Of a stretch of DNA of 64,000 nucleotides, positions 56,489-64,000 are shown piece after piece; position 1 is the first letter of the stretch, and each line of letters begins with the position of its first letter. Both the position numbers and the translations under genes were made by a program. The notes beneath the pieces were generated by a model. That model had not been told where the DNA came from. It saw only the letters and a program-made list of their open reading frames with translations, and ran no database searches. The DNA is from CAVWNR01 sp963756525 (GTDB lineage Bacteria > Actinomycetota > Actinomycetes > Mycobacteriales > Jatrophihabitantaceae), in NCBI GenBank assembly GCA_963756525.1, contig CAVWNR010000002.1:286956-350955 (forward strand), given 5' to 3'.

Positions 56489-57166
56489 TCAGGTGATCAC
56501 GCAGGACGCGCCGGCGAGGATTCGGCCGGCGGCTCCGACGGTAGGGGTGTCGAGCAGGCTACCGGCGAGGTAGTCGGCGGCGAGCCGCTCGAACGTGCCA
56601 CGGCGGCGCAGCATGGCGTGCGTGCCGCCGTTGACGAGGGCGTAGCCCACCTGAGCGGTGCCGGACAGGGCGCGGGCCAGGGCGGCGGAGCGGGCCGGGT
56701 CGGCGACCCGGTCGGCGGAGCCGTGCACGATGAGCACCCGCCGCGCGGGAAGGTCGACCCGGTCGCCGCGGTCGAGCCAAGGGTTGAGCGCGACTGTGGT
56801 GGTGACGTCGGGATGGCCGGCGGCGAGCAGCGCGGCGCGCCCACCCAACGAGTGGCCGACCAGGCCGGCGGGCAGCGGCTGTCCGAGGCGCTCGCGGATC
56901 CGGTCCAGCGCCCAGCGGACGTCGTCGACGGGCGTGTGTCGGCTGTCCCAGCCGCGGGCGGTATTGAGCAGCCGGAACACGGCGAGCCGACCGTGACCGG
57001 CGCGCGCGATCCTGCTCGCGATGGGGATCATCCGCAGTACCGGCAGTTGAGCGGACGAGACGGTCGTGGGGCGTCCGCGGCGGGCGGCGCCGCCGTGTAA
57101 TACCAGCACGGCGGCGTCCGGGCGGCCGGGCAGCCGCTGGGTGATCAGTCGTGCGGCGGTTGTCAC
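56489..57166 (-). CDS. Alpha/beta hydrolase (dienelactone-hydrolase-like)
   Basis: 225 residues. VLVLHGGAARRGRPTTVSS, nucleophile Ser in VGHSLGGRAALLAAGH, VLIVHGSADRVADPARS (acid) and VNGGTHAMLRR (His). GTG 57166 overlaps the CFA-synthase stop (GTGA). Last gene of the four-gene photo-oxidative operon; substrate unknown. Confidence 0.82.
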   Translation of the reverse strand: MTTAARLITQRLPGRPDAAVLVLHGGAARRGRPTTVSSAQLPVLRMIPIASRIARAGHGRLAVFRLLNTARGWDSRHTPVDDVRWALDRIRERLGQPLPAGLVGHSLGGRAALLAAGHPDVTTTVALNPWLDRGDRVDLPARRVLIVHGSADRVADPARSAALARALSGTAQVGYALVNGGTHAMLRRRGTFERLAADYLAGSLLDTPTVGAAGRILAGASCVIT

Positions 57167-58416
57167 GGGCCAGGCTTCGTCAGCTCGAGCTGCGCGACGT
57201 CGAGGTAGCCGGCCCGGAAGCCGGCCTCCGAGTAGGCGAGGTAGAGCGTCCACATGGCGCGAAACGTGTCGTCCAAGCCGAACCGGTCGACCCGGTCGCC
57301 GTGCGCGGTGAAGGCGTGCCGCCAGCGGCGCAGCGTTTCGGCGTAGTGGGCGCCGAAGCGGAAGGGCACGCCGGTCCGCAGCCCGGCGCGGCCCGCGCAG
57401 TCCGCAATGGCCGTCAGCGACGGAGCCTGGCCGCCGGGGAAGATGTACTTGACGATCCAGGTGTAGGTATCGGCGGTGGCGAGCATCCGCCGATGCGGCA
57501 TGACGATGGCCTGGATCGCGGCCCGGCCGCCGGGCGCGAGCAGCCGGCCGATGGTCTTGAAGTATTCCTCCCAGTGCGCGCCGCCGACGGCTTCGATCAT
57601 CTCGACGCTGACCAGCGCGTCGTAGCTGCCGACGATATGCCGGTAGTCGGCAAGCTGGACGCGCACCCGTTCGGCGTATCCGGCGGCGGCGATGCGCGCC
57701 TGGGCGAGGCGCGCTTGCTCCGCGGAGAGGGTGACGGTGGTGACGACCGCACCCCGGGCGGCTGCGCGCACCGCAAGTTCGCCCCAGCCGGTGCCGATCT
57801 CCAGCAGCCGGCTCCCGGTAGTCACGCCGGCGAGGTCGAGGATGCGGTCGATCTTGCGGTGCTGCGCGGCGGCGAGCGGTTCGGCCGGGTCCGGCGGGTC
57901 GGCGGCGAACAGCGCCGCGGAGTAGGTGAGCGTCTGATCGAGGAACACGCCGAACAGCTCGACGGGCAGGTCGTAATGGCGGGCGATGTTGCGCCGTGCT
58001 CCGTCCGGGGTGTTGTCCTGCCCGGTGGGGCGGGCGGGGAGGACGAGGCGGCGAAGCCGCTGCAGCGGCGCGGGGACGAGCCGGTCGGCGTGCGCGGCGA
58101 GCACGGTAAGGACGCCGACCAGGTCGTCGCTGTGCCAGTCGCCGGCCATATAGGCCTCGCCGAAGCCGATCAGGCCGCTAGTGCCTACCCGGCGGTAGAA
58201 CGCGTCCGGGCGGGCGAGGTGCAGGCCCGGATCGGTCGGGCCGCCGGCGCCGAACCGGTCCCCGGCGACGGTGGTGACCCGCAGCGGCAGCCGGGACAGC
58301 GCAAGACGGGTCAGCCGGCGGGTGAGCGCGGCGCGGACCGGAGCATGGGGGACGGTGGCCACGTCCGGCCAGCGGGCCGGGTCCACGCCGGGCGAGGCGA
58401 TGCATACGGCGGTCAT
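57163..58416 (-). CDS. cfa: Cyclopropane-fatty-acyl-phospholipid synthase family methyltransferase
   Basis: 417 residues. SAM site LLEIGTGWGELAVRAAARGA, then VSVEMIEAVGGAHWEEYFKT, IQAIVMPHRRMLATADTYTWIVKYIFPGGQ, the CFA-synthase core. The N-terminal segment (ARRNIARHYDLPVELFGVFL) orders the acyl chain. It uses SAM to methylate a double bond of a membrane lipid. Neighbours DUF1365 and FAD oxidoreductase are the same trio as in the singlet-oxygen operons of Rhodobacter, in which such a methylase helps form modified (e.g. furan) fatty acids. ATG 58416 overlaps the DUF1365 stop by four bases. Confidence 0.9.
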   Translation of the reverse strand: MTAVCIASPGVDPARWPDVATVPHAPVRAALTRRLTRLALSRLPLRVTTVAGDRFGAGGPTDPGLHLARPDAFYRRVGTSGLIGFGEAYMAGDWHSDDLVGVLTVLAAHADRLVPAPLQRLRRLVLPARPTGQDNTPDGARRNIARHYDLPVELFGVFLDQTLTYSAALFAADPPDPAEPLAAAQHRKIDRILDLAGVTTGSRLLEIGTGWGELAVRAAARGAVVTTVTLSAEQARLAQARIAAAGYAERVRVQLADYRHIVGSYDALVSVEMIEAVGGAHWEEYFKTIGRLLAPGGRAAIQAIVMPHRRMLATADTYTWIVKYIFPGGQAPSLTAIADCAGRAGLRTGVPFRFGAHYAETLRRWRHAFTAHGDRVDRFGLDDTFRAMWTLYLAYSEAGFRAGYLDVAQLELTKPGP

Positions 58417-59129
58417 GCGGTCTCCGTCGTTCGCCGGTAGGGGCGCAGGCCAGCCGCATAGAGCCGCAGCCCGTGCGCCCAGATCCGGGCCATCACCGCC
58501 CGGGTACCCAGGGGCTGAGCGAGCTCGCCCCACAGGCTGGCCCGCGGGACTCGTCGGCCGGTCATCGTGGCGGTGAACGGCGCCGCGCCGGGGCGGCGCA
58601 GGGTGGCCGCGACGACCAGCGTGTCCTCCGGCGCCGGGACGCGCAGCCGGTAGCTGCCCTCGACCGGGTGAAACGGGGAGACGTAGAACACCTTGCCGGC
58701 GTCCGCACGGCCGGCCTGGTCCGGATGCAGCAGGTAACTGTGCCGGCCGTGGTAGGTGTTGCGCACCTCGACCAGCACGCAGGCCAGCCGCCCGGACGGC
58801 GCGTAGCAGTAGTACAGGCTCAGCGGGTTGAACACATACCCGAAGACCCGCGGCCGGGCCAGCAGCAACACGCGCGCCGGGCGCGGCGCGCCGAGCCGGG
58901 CCAGTTCGCGATCGACACCGGCGCGCAGCCGGGCCGGCCCGCCACCGAGATGATCCCGCCCGTCGAACCGGCATGCCCAGCCCAACCCGCGAGGCAGCCG
59001 CGGCGGGCCGTCCAGGTCGACCAGCCACACCCGGCCGCGGTGCGCGAACCGGTAGCGCAGCGGATCACGGCGCTCATGGACGATCCGCACCCGGTAACAG
59101 GCCGGCACCGTTGGCCCCGGCCCGGTCAC
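58413..59129 (-). CDS. DUF1365 protein
   Basis: 238 residues. VFGYVFNPLSLYYCYAPSGR with VRNTYHGRHSYLL is the DUF1365 signature (FNPxSxYYC), followed by KVFYVSPFHPVEGSYR. Always found with a CFA-type methyltransferase and FAD oxidoreductase. Its role in fatty-acid modification is unknown. GTG 59129 overlaps the oxidoreductase stop. Confidence 0.9.
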   Translation of the reverse strand: MTGPGPTVPACYRVRIVHERRDPLRYRFAHRGRVWLVDLDGPPRLPRGLGWACRFDGRDHLGGGPARLRAGVDRELARLGAPRPARVLLLARPRVFGYVFNPLSLYYCYAPSGRLACVLVEVRNTYHGRHSYLLHPDQAGRADAGKVFYVSPFHPVEGSYRLRVPAPEDTLVVAATLRRPGAAPFTATMTGRRVPRASLWGELAQPLGTRAVMARIWAHGLRLYAAGLRPYRRTTETA

Positions 59130-60490
59130 CAGCGCCCGCCGAGGCTCGCGGCGGCGGCGAGCCCGGAGCGGGCACCGTCCTCGTGGAAACCCCACCCGTG
59201 GTACGCGCCGGCGAAGGCCAGCACCCCGTCGTTGAGGGTAGGCAGCTCGGCGCGCGCGGCGACCGAGTCCGGGGTGTAGACGGGATGCTCGTAGGCCATC
59301 CGGGCGAGCACCGCGCCCGCCGGCACCGCGCCGTCGTCATTGACCGTGAGCAGGAAGCGACGGGGACCGGACAGGCCTTGCAGGCGGGAAAGGTCGTAGC
59401 TGATGCGCACCGGCCCGCTGCGGGCGTCGCAGGACGGCAGCCGGTAATTCCAGCAGGCCCGCGCGGCGGGCATGGCCGGCAGCACGGACGCGTCGGTATG
59501 CAGCAGCGCCGGGTTGGCCTGGTAGGCGATCGCGCCGAGCACGCTGGCCTCGAGCGGGGTGGGCGCGGCCAGTAACGTCAGCGCCTGCCCGGAGTGTGTG
59601 GCGATCACGGCCGCGTCGAATGCGGACAGCTGGTCGGCGTCGTCGCGCACGCTCACTCCGTCGGCGTCGCGAATCACCGCCCGCACCGGGGTGGCGGTGT
59701 GCGCGGCGGTCAGCCGTTTGGCGATGCGCTCGACGTAACGGGCCGACCCGCCGACGACGGTGCACCAGCGCGGCGCGCGACGCGCGCTGAGCATGCCGTG
59801 CTGGTCGAGGAAGCGGAACAGATACCGGGCCGGGTACCGCGCCGCCGTCCCGGCTGGGCATGACCACACCGCAGCGACCAGCGGCAACGCGAAGTGATGG
59901 GCGAAATAGCGGCTGAACCGATGACGGCGCAGAAACTCGCCAAGGGTTTCCGCGTCGCCACGCATGTCCTGGCCGGCGAGGGCGGCGCGGGCGCGTCGGT
60001 GGAAGCGGCCGACCTCGGCGAGCAGCGCCAAGTACCGTGGCCGCGTCGCCGCCGCCGGGGTGGGAAAGAGGCCGCCGGGTCCGCGCCCACCGGTGTAAAC
60101 CAGCCCGCAGCCGCGGCAAGAGATCGACATGCTCATCTCAGCGTCGCGGGTGGCCACACCGAGTTCGTCGAACAGCCGGACCAGCGTGGGGTAGGTGCGA
60201 CGGTTGTGCACGATGAACCCGGTGTCTACCGCGACCACGCCGCCGGACGGCTCGGCTATCTCGTGGGTGTGCGCATGCCCGCCGAGCCGCGGCTCCGCCT
60301 CGTACAGCGTCACCTCCGCGCTGAAGGACAGCGCGTACGCCGCGGTCAGCCCGGCCACCCCGCCGCCCACCACCGCCACCCGGCGCGGTCCACCCACCGT
60401 CGTCTCCCTCACCTCGCGACAAGCCACAGCGGCCCGTTCACTAGTTCGTTGCGCGTACCGATTCGGATGCACCGCCAGGGTCTGGCTCAT
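59126..60490 (-). CDS. FAD-dependent oxidoreductase (amine-oxidase-like, photo-oxidative cluster)
   Basis: 454 residues. FAD fold: RVAVVGGGVAGLTAAYALSF then VTLYEAEPRLGGHAHTHEI, VDTGFIVHNRRTYPTLVRLF, C-terminal FAGAYHGWGFHEDG. The family is linked to DUF1365 and Cfa proteins, where it acts as a fatty-acid desaturase-like or redox enzyme (in Rhodobacter UfaD-like). ATG 60490 follows GGGCGAGGCC. First gene of the operon to 56489. Its upstream region has the 11-base repeats shared with the LitR promoter. Confidence 0.88.
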   Translation of the reverse strand: MSQTLAVHPNRYAQRTSERAAVACREVRETTVGGPRRVAVVGGGVAGLTAAYALSFSAEVTLYEAEPRLGGHAHTHEIAEPSGGVVAVDTGFIVHNRRTYPTLVRLFDELGVATRDAEMSMSISCRGCGLVYTGGRGPGGLFPTPAAATRPRYLALLAEVGRFHRRARAALAGQDMRGDAETLGEFLRRHRFSRYFAHHFALPLVAAVWSCPAGTAARYPARYLFRFLDQHGMLSARRAPRWCTVVGGSARYVERIAKRLTAAHTATPVRAVIRDADGVSVRDDADQLSAFDAAVIATHSGQALTLLAAPTPLEASVLGAIAYQANPALLHTDASVLPAMPAARACWNYRLPSCDARSGPVRISYDLSRLQGLSGPRRFLLTVNDDGAVPAGAVLARMAYEHPVYTPDSVAARAELPTLNDGVLAFAGAYHGWGFHEDGARSGLAAAASLGGRW

Positions 60491-60501
60491 GGCCTCGCCC
60501 G

Positions 60502-60523
60502 AACCTATTCAAATCCTATGCAA
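60502..60523. promoter_or_regulatory. Candidate LitR/CarH-type operator (copy 1)
   Basis: Two consecutive 11-base units AACCTATTCAA (60502-60512) and ATCCTATGCAA (60513-60523). The second is close to the units AACCTACGCAC and AACCTATGCAC in front of the MerR gene. The site lies between the FAD oxidoreductase (minus) and SRPBCC (plus) genes. Confidence 0.55.
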
Positions 60524-60589
60524 CAAACATTACCCGAGGACCATCCGTTTCCGACCCGCCGCACGCGGCAGAGTGGCAGAGTGGCAGTG

Positions 60590-61039
60590 ATGAGCAGCTA
60601 CCTCGTCTGCGAGCAGCGGATCATTCCGGCCGAGCCACAGCGGCTGTTCGACATCGTCGCCGACCCGGCCATGCACCCGGTCATCGACGGGTCCCGCTCG
60701 GTGCGTGCCGCACGGCCGGGCAACCCGGAGCGGCTCTTTCTGGACGCCCGGTTCGGCATGGACATGCGCCTGGGCGCCCGGTACCGGATCGAGAACCGGG
60801 TCGTCGAGTTCGAGGACGGGCGGCGCATCGCGTGGCGCCACTTCAACGGCCATCTGTGGCGTTATCTGTTCGACCCGGCCCCCGACGGCACGCGGGTGAC
60901 CGAGCAGTGGGATGCCACCCGGACGTGGAACCGGTTTGCGCTGGTCCTGCTCGGCTTCCCCGAACGCAACCGGGCCGGCATTACGGCCACGCTGGACCGG
61001 CTGGCCGAGATGGCGACGCGCCCGGTCGACGGCGGCTGA
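60590..61039 (+). CDS. SRPBCC (polyketide cyclase/START-like) protein
   Basis: 149 residues. The helix-grip start VCEQRIIPAEPQRLFDIVAD, then VIDGSRSVRAARPG, YRIENRVVEFEDGRRIAWRH and the terminal helix GITATLDRLAEMAT. It holds a hydrophobic ligand, possibly a lipid or pigment. The catalytic role is unknown. ATG 60590 follows AGAGTGGCAGTG; GTG 60581 in the same frame adds three residues. Confidence 0.83.
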   Translation: MSSYLVCEQRIIPAEPQRLFDIVADPAMHPVIDGSRSVRAARPGNPERLFLDARFGMDMRLGARYRIENRVVEFEDGRRIAWRHFNGHLWRYLFDPAPDGTRVTEQWDATRTWNRFALVLLGFPERNRAGITATLDRLAEMATRPVDGG

Positions 61040-61059
61040 TCCGCCGGCGGGTACCCGGC

Positions 61060-62010
61060 TCATCCGGCCAGCCCGGTCAGCCGCTGGCAGGCGTCCCACA
61101 GCGCGCTCCGGTCGGCAGCCGACTCGCGGGTGCGGCTCGTGTAGTGGTACGGGCGTACCGCGCGGTCTTGCCACAACTGGCCGGTGCAGCGGCCGGGTGG
61201 GTCCGCGGCGGCCACCCACACGAAGGTGTCGGCGCCCTGCTGCGGGGTGCGCTGCAGCGGTCGGGTCAGCGCCCGGAACTTCGGCAGCCACCGTTGCACG
61301 CCAGGCGTGTCGGCCCACCCCGGGTGCACCGCGTGCACAACCACGCCCGAGCCGTGCATCTTCTCGGCCCAGCACGTGGTCAGTACCGCCTGCATCCGCT
61401 TGGTGCGGGCGTATCCGACGGCCGGACGGTAGCTGCTCCGCTCGTACTCCAGGTCGTCGATCGGCAGCCGCTGAGCGTACATGCCACCCGAGGTCACCCA
61501 GATGACCCGCGCCGGCGGGTCGGCGCTCAGCGCGGGGCGGAGCAAGCCGGTCAGCAGGTGCGGGCCCAGCACGTGGGTGGCGAACGCCAGTTCGTGCCCG
61601 TCGACGCTCGTCGTGCGCTGTTCGGGCATCACCCCCGCGTTGTGCACCAGCAGGTGCAGCGGCCCGGTGAACGCGTCTGCATAGCGCCGCACGGCGGCGA
61701 AGGACGACACGTCGCATTCATCGACCACCACCCGCGCGCCCGGCACCGCGGCGAGAATGTCGGATCGGGCCGTCTCGCCTTCGGCCCGGCCGCGGATGAG
61801 CAGGTGCACCGTGGCGCCCAACCCGGCGAGGCCCGTGGCCGTCGCCTTGCCCAGCCCGGTCTTGGCACCGGTCACCGCGGCGACGCGCCCGGCCAATGCA
61901 TCTGCCGGTGGGTCGGGCGGCCACCAGTGCCGGCGCAGCAGGTAGCCCAGGTTGCCGTAGCCGAGCAGCGTTCGGTCCAGCGCGGTGTCGATCGCAGAGG
62001 TGATCGTCAT
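61060..62010 (-). CDS. SDR oxidoreductase (retinol-dehydrogenase-like)
   Basis: 316 residues. AAVTGAKTGLGKATATGLAG (cofactor loop), LVHNAGVMPEQRTTSVDGHE, IWVTSGGMYAQ with the Ser, YARTKRMQAVL (YxxxK) and VHAVHPGWADTPGVQRW. WW-type members like this act on lipophilic alcohols or ketones. ATG 62010 follows AAAGGGCACC. Converges with the SRPBCC gene and lies downstream of the FAD-oxidase remnant. Confidence 0.87.
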   Translation of the reverse strand: MTITSAIDTALDRTLLGYGNLGYLLRRHWWPPDPPADALAGRVAAVTGAKTGLGKATATGLAGLGATVHLLIRGRAEGETARSDILAAVPGARVVVDECDVSSFAAVRRYADAFTGPLHLLVHNAGVMPEQRTTSVDGHELAFATHVLGPHLLTGLLRPALSADPPARVIWVTSGGMYAQRLPIDDLEYERSSYRPAVGYARTKRMQAVLTTCWAEKMHGSGVVVHAVHPGWADTPGVQRWLPKFRALTRPLQRTPQQGADTFVWVAAADPPGRCTGQLWQDRAVRPYHYTSRTRESAADRSALWDACQRLTGLAG

Positions 62011-62039
62011 TTGGGTGCCCTTTCGAAGCAAAGGTGTGG

Positions 62040-62633
62040 CGGGGCGCCGCGCGGGTACGCTTTGCCCGCCCGGTTCCGGCCGTGGAGCCGGCCGGCCGGA
62101 TCCGGCACGCTCGTGCCGGTGCCGCCAGGGGAACACCTCCGGGGGCAGCGCGGCATGGATCGGATAGGCGGTGACGAATTCCCAGCCGGCCGTGCCGCAG
62201 CCGTGCAGCCGTCCCGCGTGGGCGCGCACCGCCGGCTCGAACGCGCCGCCGTGCACGCCGAGCACGGTCGAGGCGACCAGCGTGCCCCGCTCGGCGTAGC
62301 GCGGCGCCACCGCCGAGACCGCCACCGTGTTCACCACCGGCCCGTGGCGGCCAGGGTCCACATGAAGCCAGCCGGCATGCGGTGGCGGCGCCGGACCCGG
62401 TGGTAGAAGGTGGTCAGCGGCTTCATCGCCGGCGCCGGCCGGCCGGTCAGTGCCGCGGCGCATGCGGGGTCGACGGCCACGATCACCGCTCCGGCCGATC
62501 GGTGCGCACCCGGCCACCAGGCGCATCGCCCGACTCCAGCACCACCTCCTCGCGCCCAGACCGGGCCACCCGCTGCGGCCGCGAGGCCGGCCAGCCCGGC
62601 GCCCACCACCAGGACGTCGGCCTGCTCGCTCAC
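62040..62633 (-). pseudogene. Degenerate FAD-dependent amine oxidase / phytoene-desaturase-like gene
   Basis: GTG 62633 opens VSEQADVLVVGAGLAGLAAA, the FAD loop. Then nearly the whole middle is missing: VIVAVDPACAAALTGRPAPA, MKPLTTFYHRV follow within 60 residues, and the C-terminal piece PVVNTVAVSAVAPRYAERGT, LVASTVLGVHGG, AGWEFVTAYPIHAALP is in another frame. An intact protein would be about 430 residues (1.3 kb) and here it is 0.6 kb. Lies next to the LitR gene, where carotenoid or lipid photoprotection genes are common. Confidence 0.7.
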
Positions 62634-62700
62634 CCGCCCGCACCGCCGCATTCGTCAGCCATTCGCCGCCTCCTCGGGCACGTCCGTACCCGCGCCCGGC

Positions 62701-62730
62701 TTGACAGTAACCTACGCACAACCTATGCAC
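62701..62730 (+). promoter_or_regulatory. LitR/CarH-type promoter with tandem 11-base repeats (copy 2)
   Basis: TTGACA (62701-62706), 17-base spacer, TATGCA (62724-62729). Tandem units AACCTACGCAC (62709-62719) and AACCTATGCAC (62720-62730), 10 of 11 bases alike, cover spacer and -10. CarH tetramers bind 11-base direct repeats over the same part of their promoters in Thermus, so autorepression in the dark is expected. Confidence 0.7.
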
Positions 62731-62757
62731 ACCGGTGGCGGCCGGATCGATGAGAGC

Positions 62758-63633
62758 ATGGTGGACGTGTCTGTAGCGGCGTCGAGTCCCGGCGGCGCGC
62801 GGGTCGCCGAGGCCGCGCGCCGGCTGGGCGTGTCGGTCTCGACTCTGCACAGCTGGGAGCGCCGCTACGGTCTTGCCCCGTCGGGGCGGACCTCGGGTGG
62901 GCATCGCCGGTACACCGCCGCCGACATCGCCGCGCTGCAGCAACTGCGGCGGCTCACCGCGTCCGGGCTGGCCACGGGCGCCGCCGCGCAAGCGGTGGCC
63001 GCACCGGTCCTCCGGCCACCGTCCGGTACCGACCCGGCAACCCGCTTCGCCGCCGCGGCCGACACCCTGGACCCGGTCGCAGCGCGGCGACTCGCCGAGC
63101 GGGCGGTGACCCGCCTCGGCCCGGTCGCCGCATGGTTCGAAGTGCTCGCGCCCACGCTGCGGGAGCTCGGCGAGCGGTGGGCGCGCACCGGCACCTGCGT
63201 CGAGCGCGAACACCTGGCCACCGACGCGGCCCAGGAGGCGCTGACCGGCTACGTCCGGCGGCATGTGCCGCCCGCGCGCCGGCCGGCGCTGCTCGCGGTC
63301 GCCGCACCCGGCGAGGCGCACGTGCTGCCGCTGCACGCGCTCGCCGCGGCCCTTGCCGCGCACGCGGTGACCAGCCTCGTCCTCACCGACCTGCCACCCC
63401 GCGCCTTGCGCGCCGCGATCGACGGGCTCACGCCCGCGGTCCTCGTGTTGTGGGCGCACGCGCCCGGCACCGCGGACACCAGGCTGCTGCGCAACCTCGC
63501 GCTCGAGGTTCCCGCCGCCTATCCGGCCGGCCCCGGTTGGGCCGCCCGCCGCCCGGGCGACCCACTCGCCCCGCTCACCGACCTGCCCGCCGCGGTGAGC
63601 GTGGTGCGCGCCTGGACCGGCTGGTCGCAGTGA
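62758..63633 (+). CDS. litR: MerR-type B12-binding light regulator (LitR/CarH family)
   Basis: 291 residues. MerR HTH about 14-70 (RVAEAARRLGVSVSTLHSWE, then RTSGGHRRYTAADIAALQQL). C-terminal cobalamin module: Trp141-x9-Glu151-His152 (WARTGTCVEREH), the CarH upper-face motif, and His188 in GEAHVLPLHAL as the expected axial ligand. Such proteins repress in the dark with adenosylcobalamin and let go on illumination. Likely targets: its own promoter (with the photolyase) and the operon starting at 60490. ATG 62758 follows the strong promoter at 62701; ATG 62725 lies in the -10 box and is unlikely. GTGA overlap with photolyase. Confidence 0.88.
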   Translation: MVDVSVAASSPGGARVAEAARRLGVSVSTLHSWERRYGLAPSGRTSGGHRRYTAADIAALQQLRRLTASGLATGAAAQAVAAPVLRPPSGTDPATRFAAAADTLDPVAARRLAERAVTRLGPVAAWFEVLAPTLRELGERWARTGTCVEREHLATDAAQEALTGYVRRHVPPARRPALLAVAAPGEAHVLPLHALAAALAAHAVTSLVLTDLPPRALRAAIDGLTPAVLVLWAHAPGTADTRLLRNLALEVPAAYPAGPGWAARRPGDPLAPLTDLPAAVSVVRAWTGWSQ

Positions 63634-64000
63634 CCACCAGCGTGGCCCTGTTCACCCGTGACCTGCGCGTGCAGGACAACCCGGTCTTGACGGCCGCGGC
63701 GCAAGCCGACCGGATGCTGCCGCCGTTCATCGTCGCTCCGGCGTCGACCGGATCGGGTTCAGCAGACCGGGCCGGGGCGCGTTCCTCGCGGAGTGCCTGG
63801 CCGACCTGGACGCGTCGCTGCACCGGCTCGGCGGCGGCCTCGTCGTGCGGACCGGCGATCCGGCCGAGCAGGTGTGCCGCGTCGCCGCACACGTCGGCGC
63901 GGATCGGGTGCACGTGACCGCCGACGTCTCCGGGTACGCCGCGCGCCGAGAACGGCGGCTGCGCGACGCGCTGGGCGAGCAGAGTCGGCGAACTGGTGAG
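63630..64000 (+). pseudogene. phr: Deoxyribodipyrimidine photolyase N-terminus, frameshifted and cut by the window end
   Basis: GTG 63630 overlaps the LitR stop. SVALFTRDLRVQDNPVLTAA and QADRMLPPFIV match the photolyase antenna domain. The reading then breaks near 63735-63745; the continuation VDRIGFSRPGRGAFLAECLA, DLDASLHRLGGGLVVRTGDP, HVGADRVHVTADVSGYAARR is in the +2 frame. One extra base explains it, so a real mutation or a sequencing error is possible. The rest is outside the window. Photolyase behind LitR is a common light-response pair. Confidence 0.8.

Noticed and set aside
62410..62757. LitR start at 62410 or 62725
   Set aside because: Both starts are upstream of or inside the TTGACA-TATGCA promoter; the first is in the FAD pseudogene.

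Overview
The window is high-GC DNA with tightly packed genes, many 1-4 base ATGA/GTGA overlaps, frequent GTG starts and several promoters whose -10 box sits 6-8 bases before the start codon (leaderless style). Together with an HBHA/Rv0474-like pair, WS/DGAT, an IlvX-like enzyme, a 13E12-type HNH protein behind a CGAAC-N4-GTTCG LexA box and many fadE/fadD genes, this points to a free-living actinomycete of the Mycobacteriales/Pseudonocardiales/Frankiales kind. I cannot name the genus. I saw no rRNA, tRNA or CRISPR.

Layout. 0-6.5 kb: IlvX-like TPP enzyme (cut by the window edge), amino-acid permease with a fused USP-like tail, tandem universal stress protein, MazEF pair, pyruvate-oxidase-like TPP enzyme. 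6.6-17.2 kb: one long leftward operon for acyl-CoA metabolism (single-chain biotin-dependent acyl-CoA carboxylase, acyl-CoA synthetase, HAD hydrolase, MaoC hydratase, ACAD10-like kinase, three acyl-CoA dehydrogenases). 17.2-30.3 kb: a lipid/granule region with two phasin-like + XRE pairs, two paralogous alpha/beta hydrolases, a class-I-like HMG-CoA reductase, a WS/DGAT acyltransferase with a histone-like Lys/Ala/Arg tail, a TetR regulator, FadD, and a broken second TetR. 30.7-32 kb: SOS-box-controlled HNH protein. 32.1-40 kb: catabolic cluster (3-hydroxyacyl-CoA dehydrogenase, phosphotriesterase-type hydrolase, MFS; divergent SDR, GntR, nitrilase-type amidase, chimeric small ORF, flavin reductase). 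40-50.5 kb: DUF1254 protein, class V aminotransferase, nagBA, stress membrane protein, ABC exporter. 50.5-56.4 kb: SPFH + ribbon-helix-helix pair, frameshifted kelch protein, PhaB-like reductase, and a stretch of gene and IS256 remnants. 56.5-64 kb: a light/oxidative-stress cluster (CFA synthase, DUF1365, FAD oxidoreductase, SRPBCC, SDR, B12-binding MerR of LitR/CarH type, photolyase).

How it fits together. Six intergenic copies of a palindrome close to ACCGACCGGTCGGT lie at 17.2, 22.4, 25.5, 27.4, 29.3 and 36.0 kb, in front of the acyl-CoA operon, the TetR/HMG-CoA reductase pair, the WS/DGAT-hydrolase pair, fadD, the dead TetR and the MFS operon. They suggest one local TetR regulon controlling fatty-acid activation, oxidation and storage. 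The phasin-XRE pairs resemble the HBHA/Rv0474 and TadA/MLDS lipid-droplet systems of mycobacteria and rhodococci. The basic tail on the acyltransferase and the PhaB-like reductase at 53.8 kb add to a storage-granule theme. At the right end, two promoter regions share tandem 11-base repeats that fit an adenosylcobalamin light-sensor (CarH/LitR) operator.

Several genes are damaged (kelch protein and photolyase by single frameshifts; TetR, FAD oxidase, TspO, acyl-CoA ligase, methyltransferase and an acyl-CoA dehydrogenase tail as remnants), so the region has been rearranged repeatedly.
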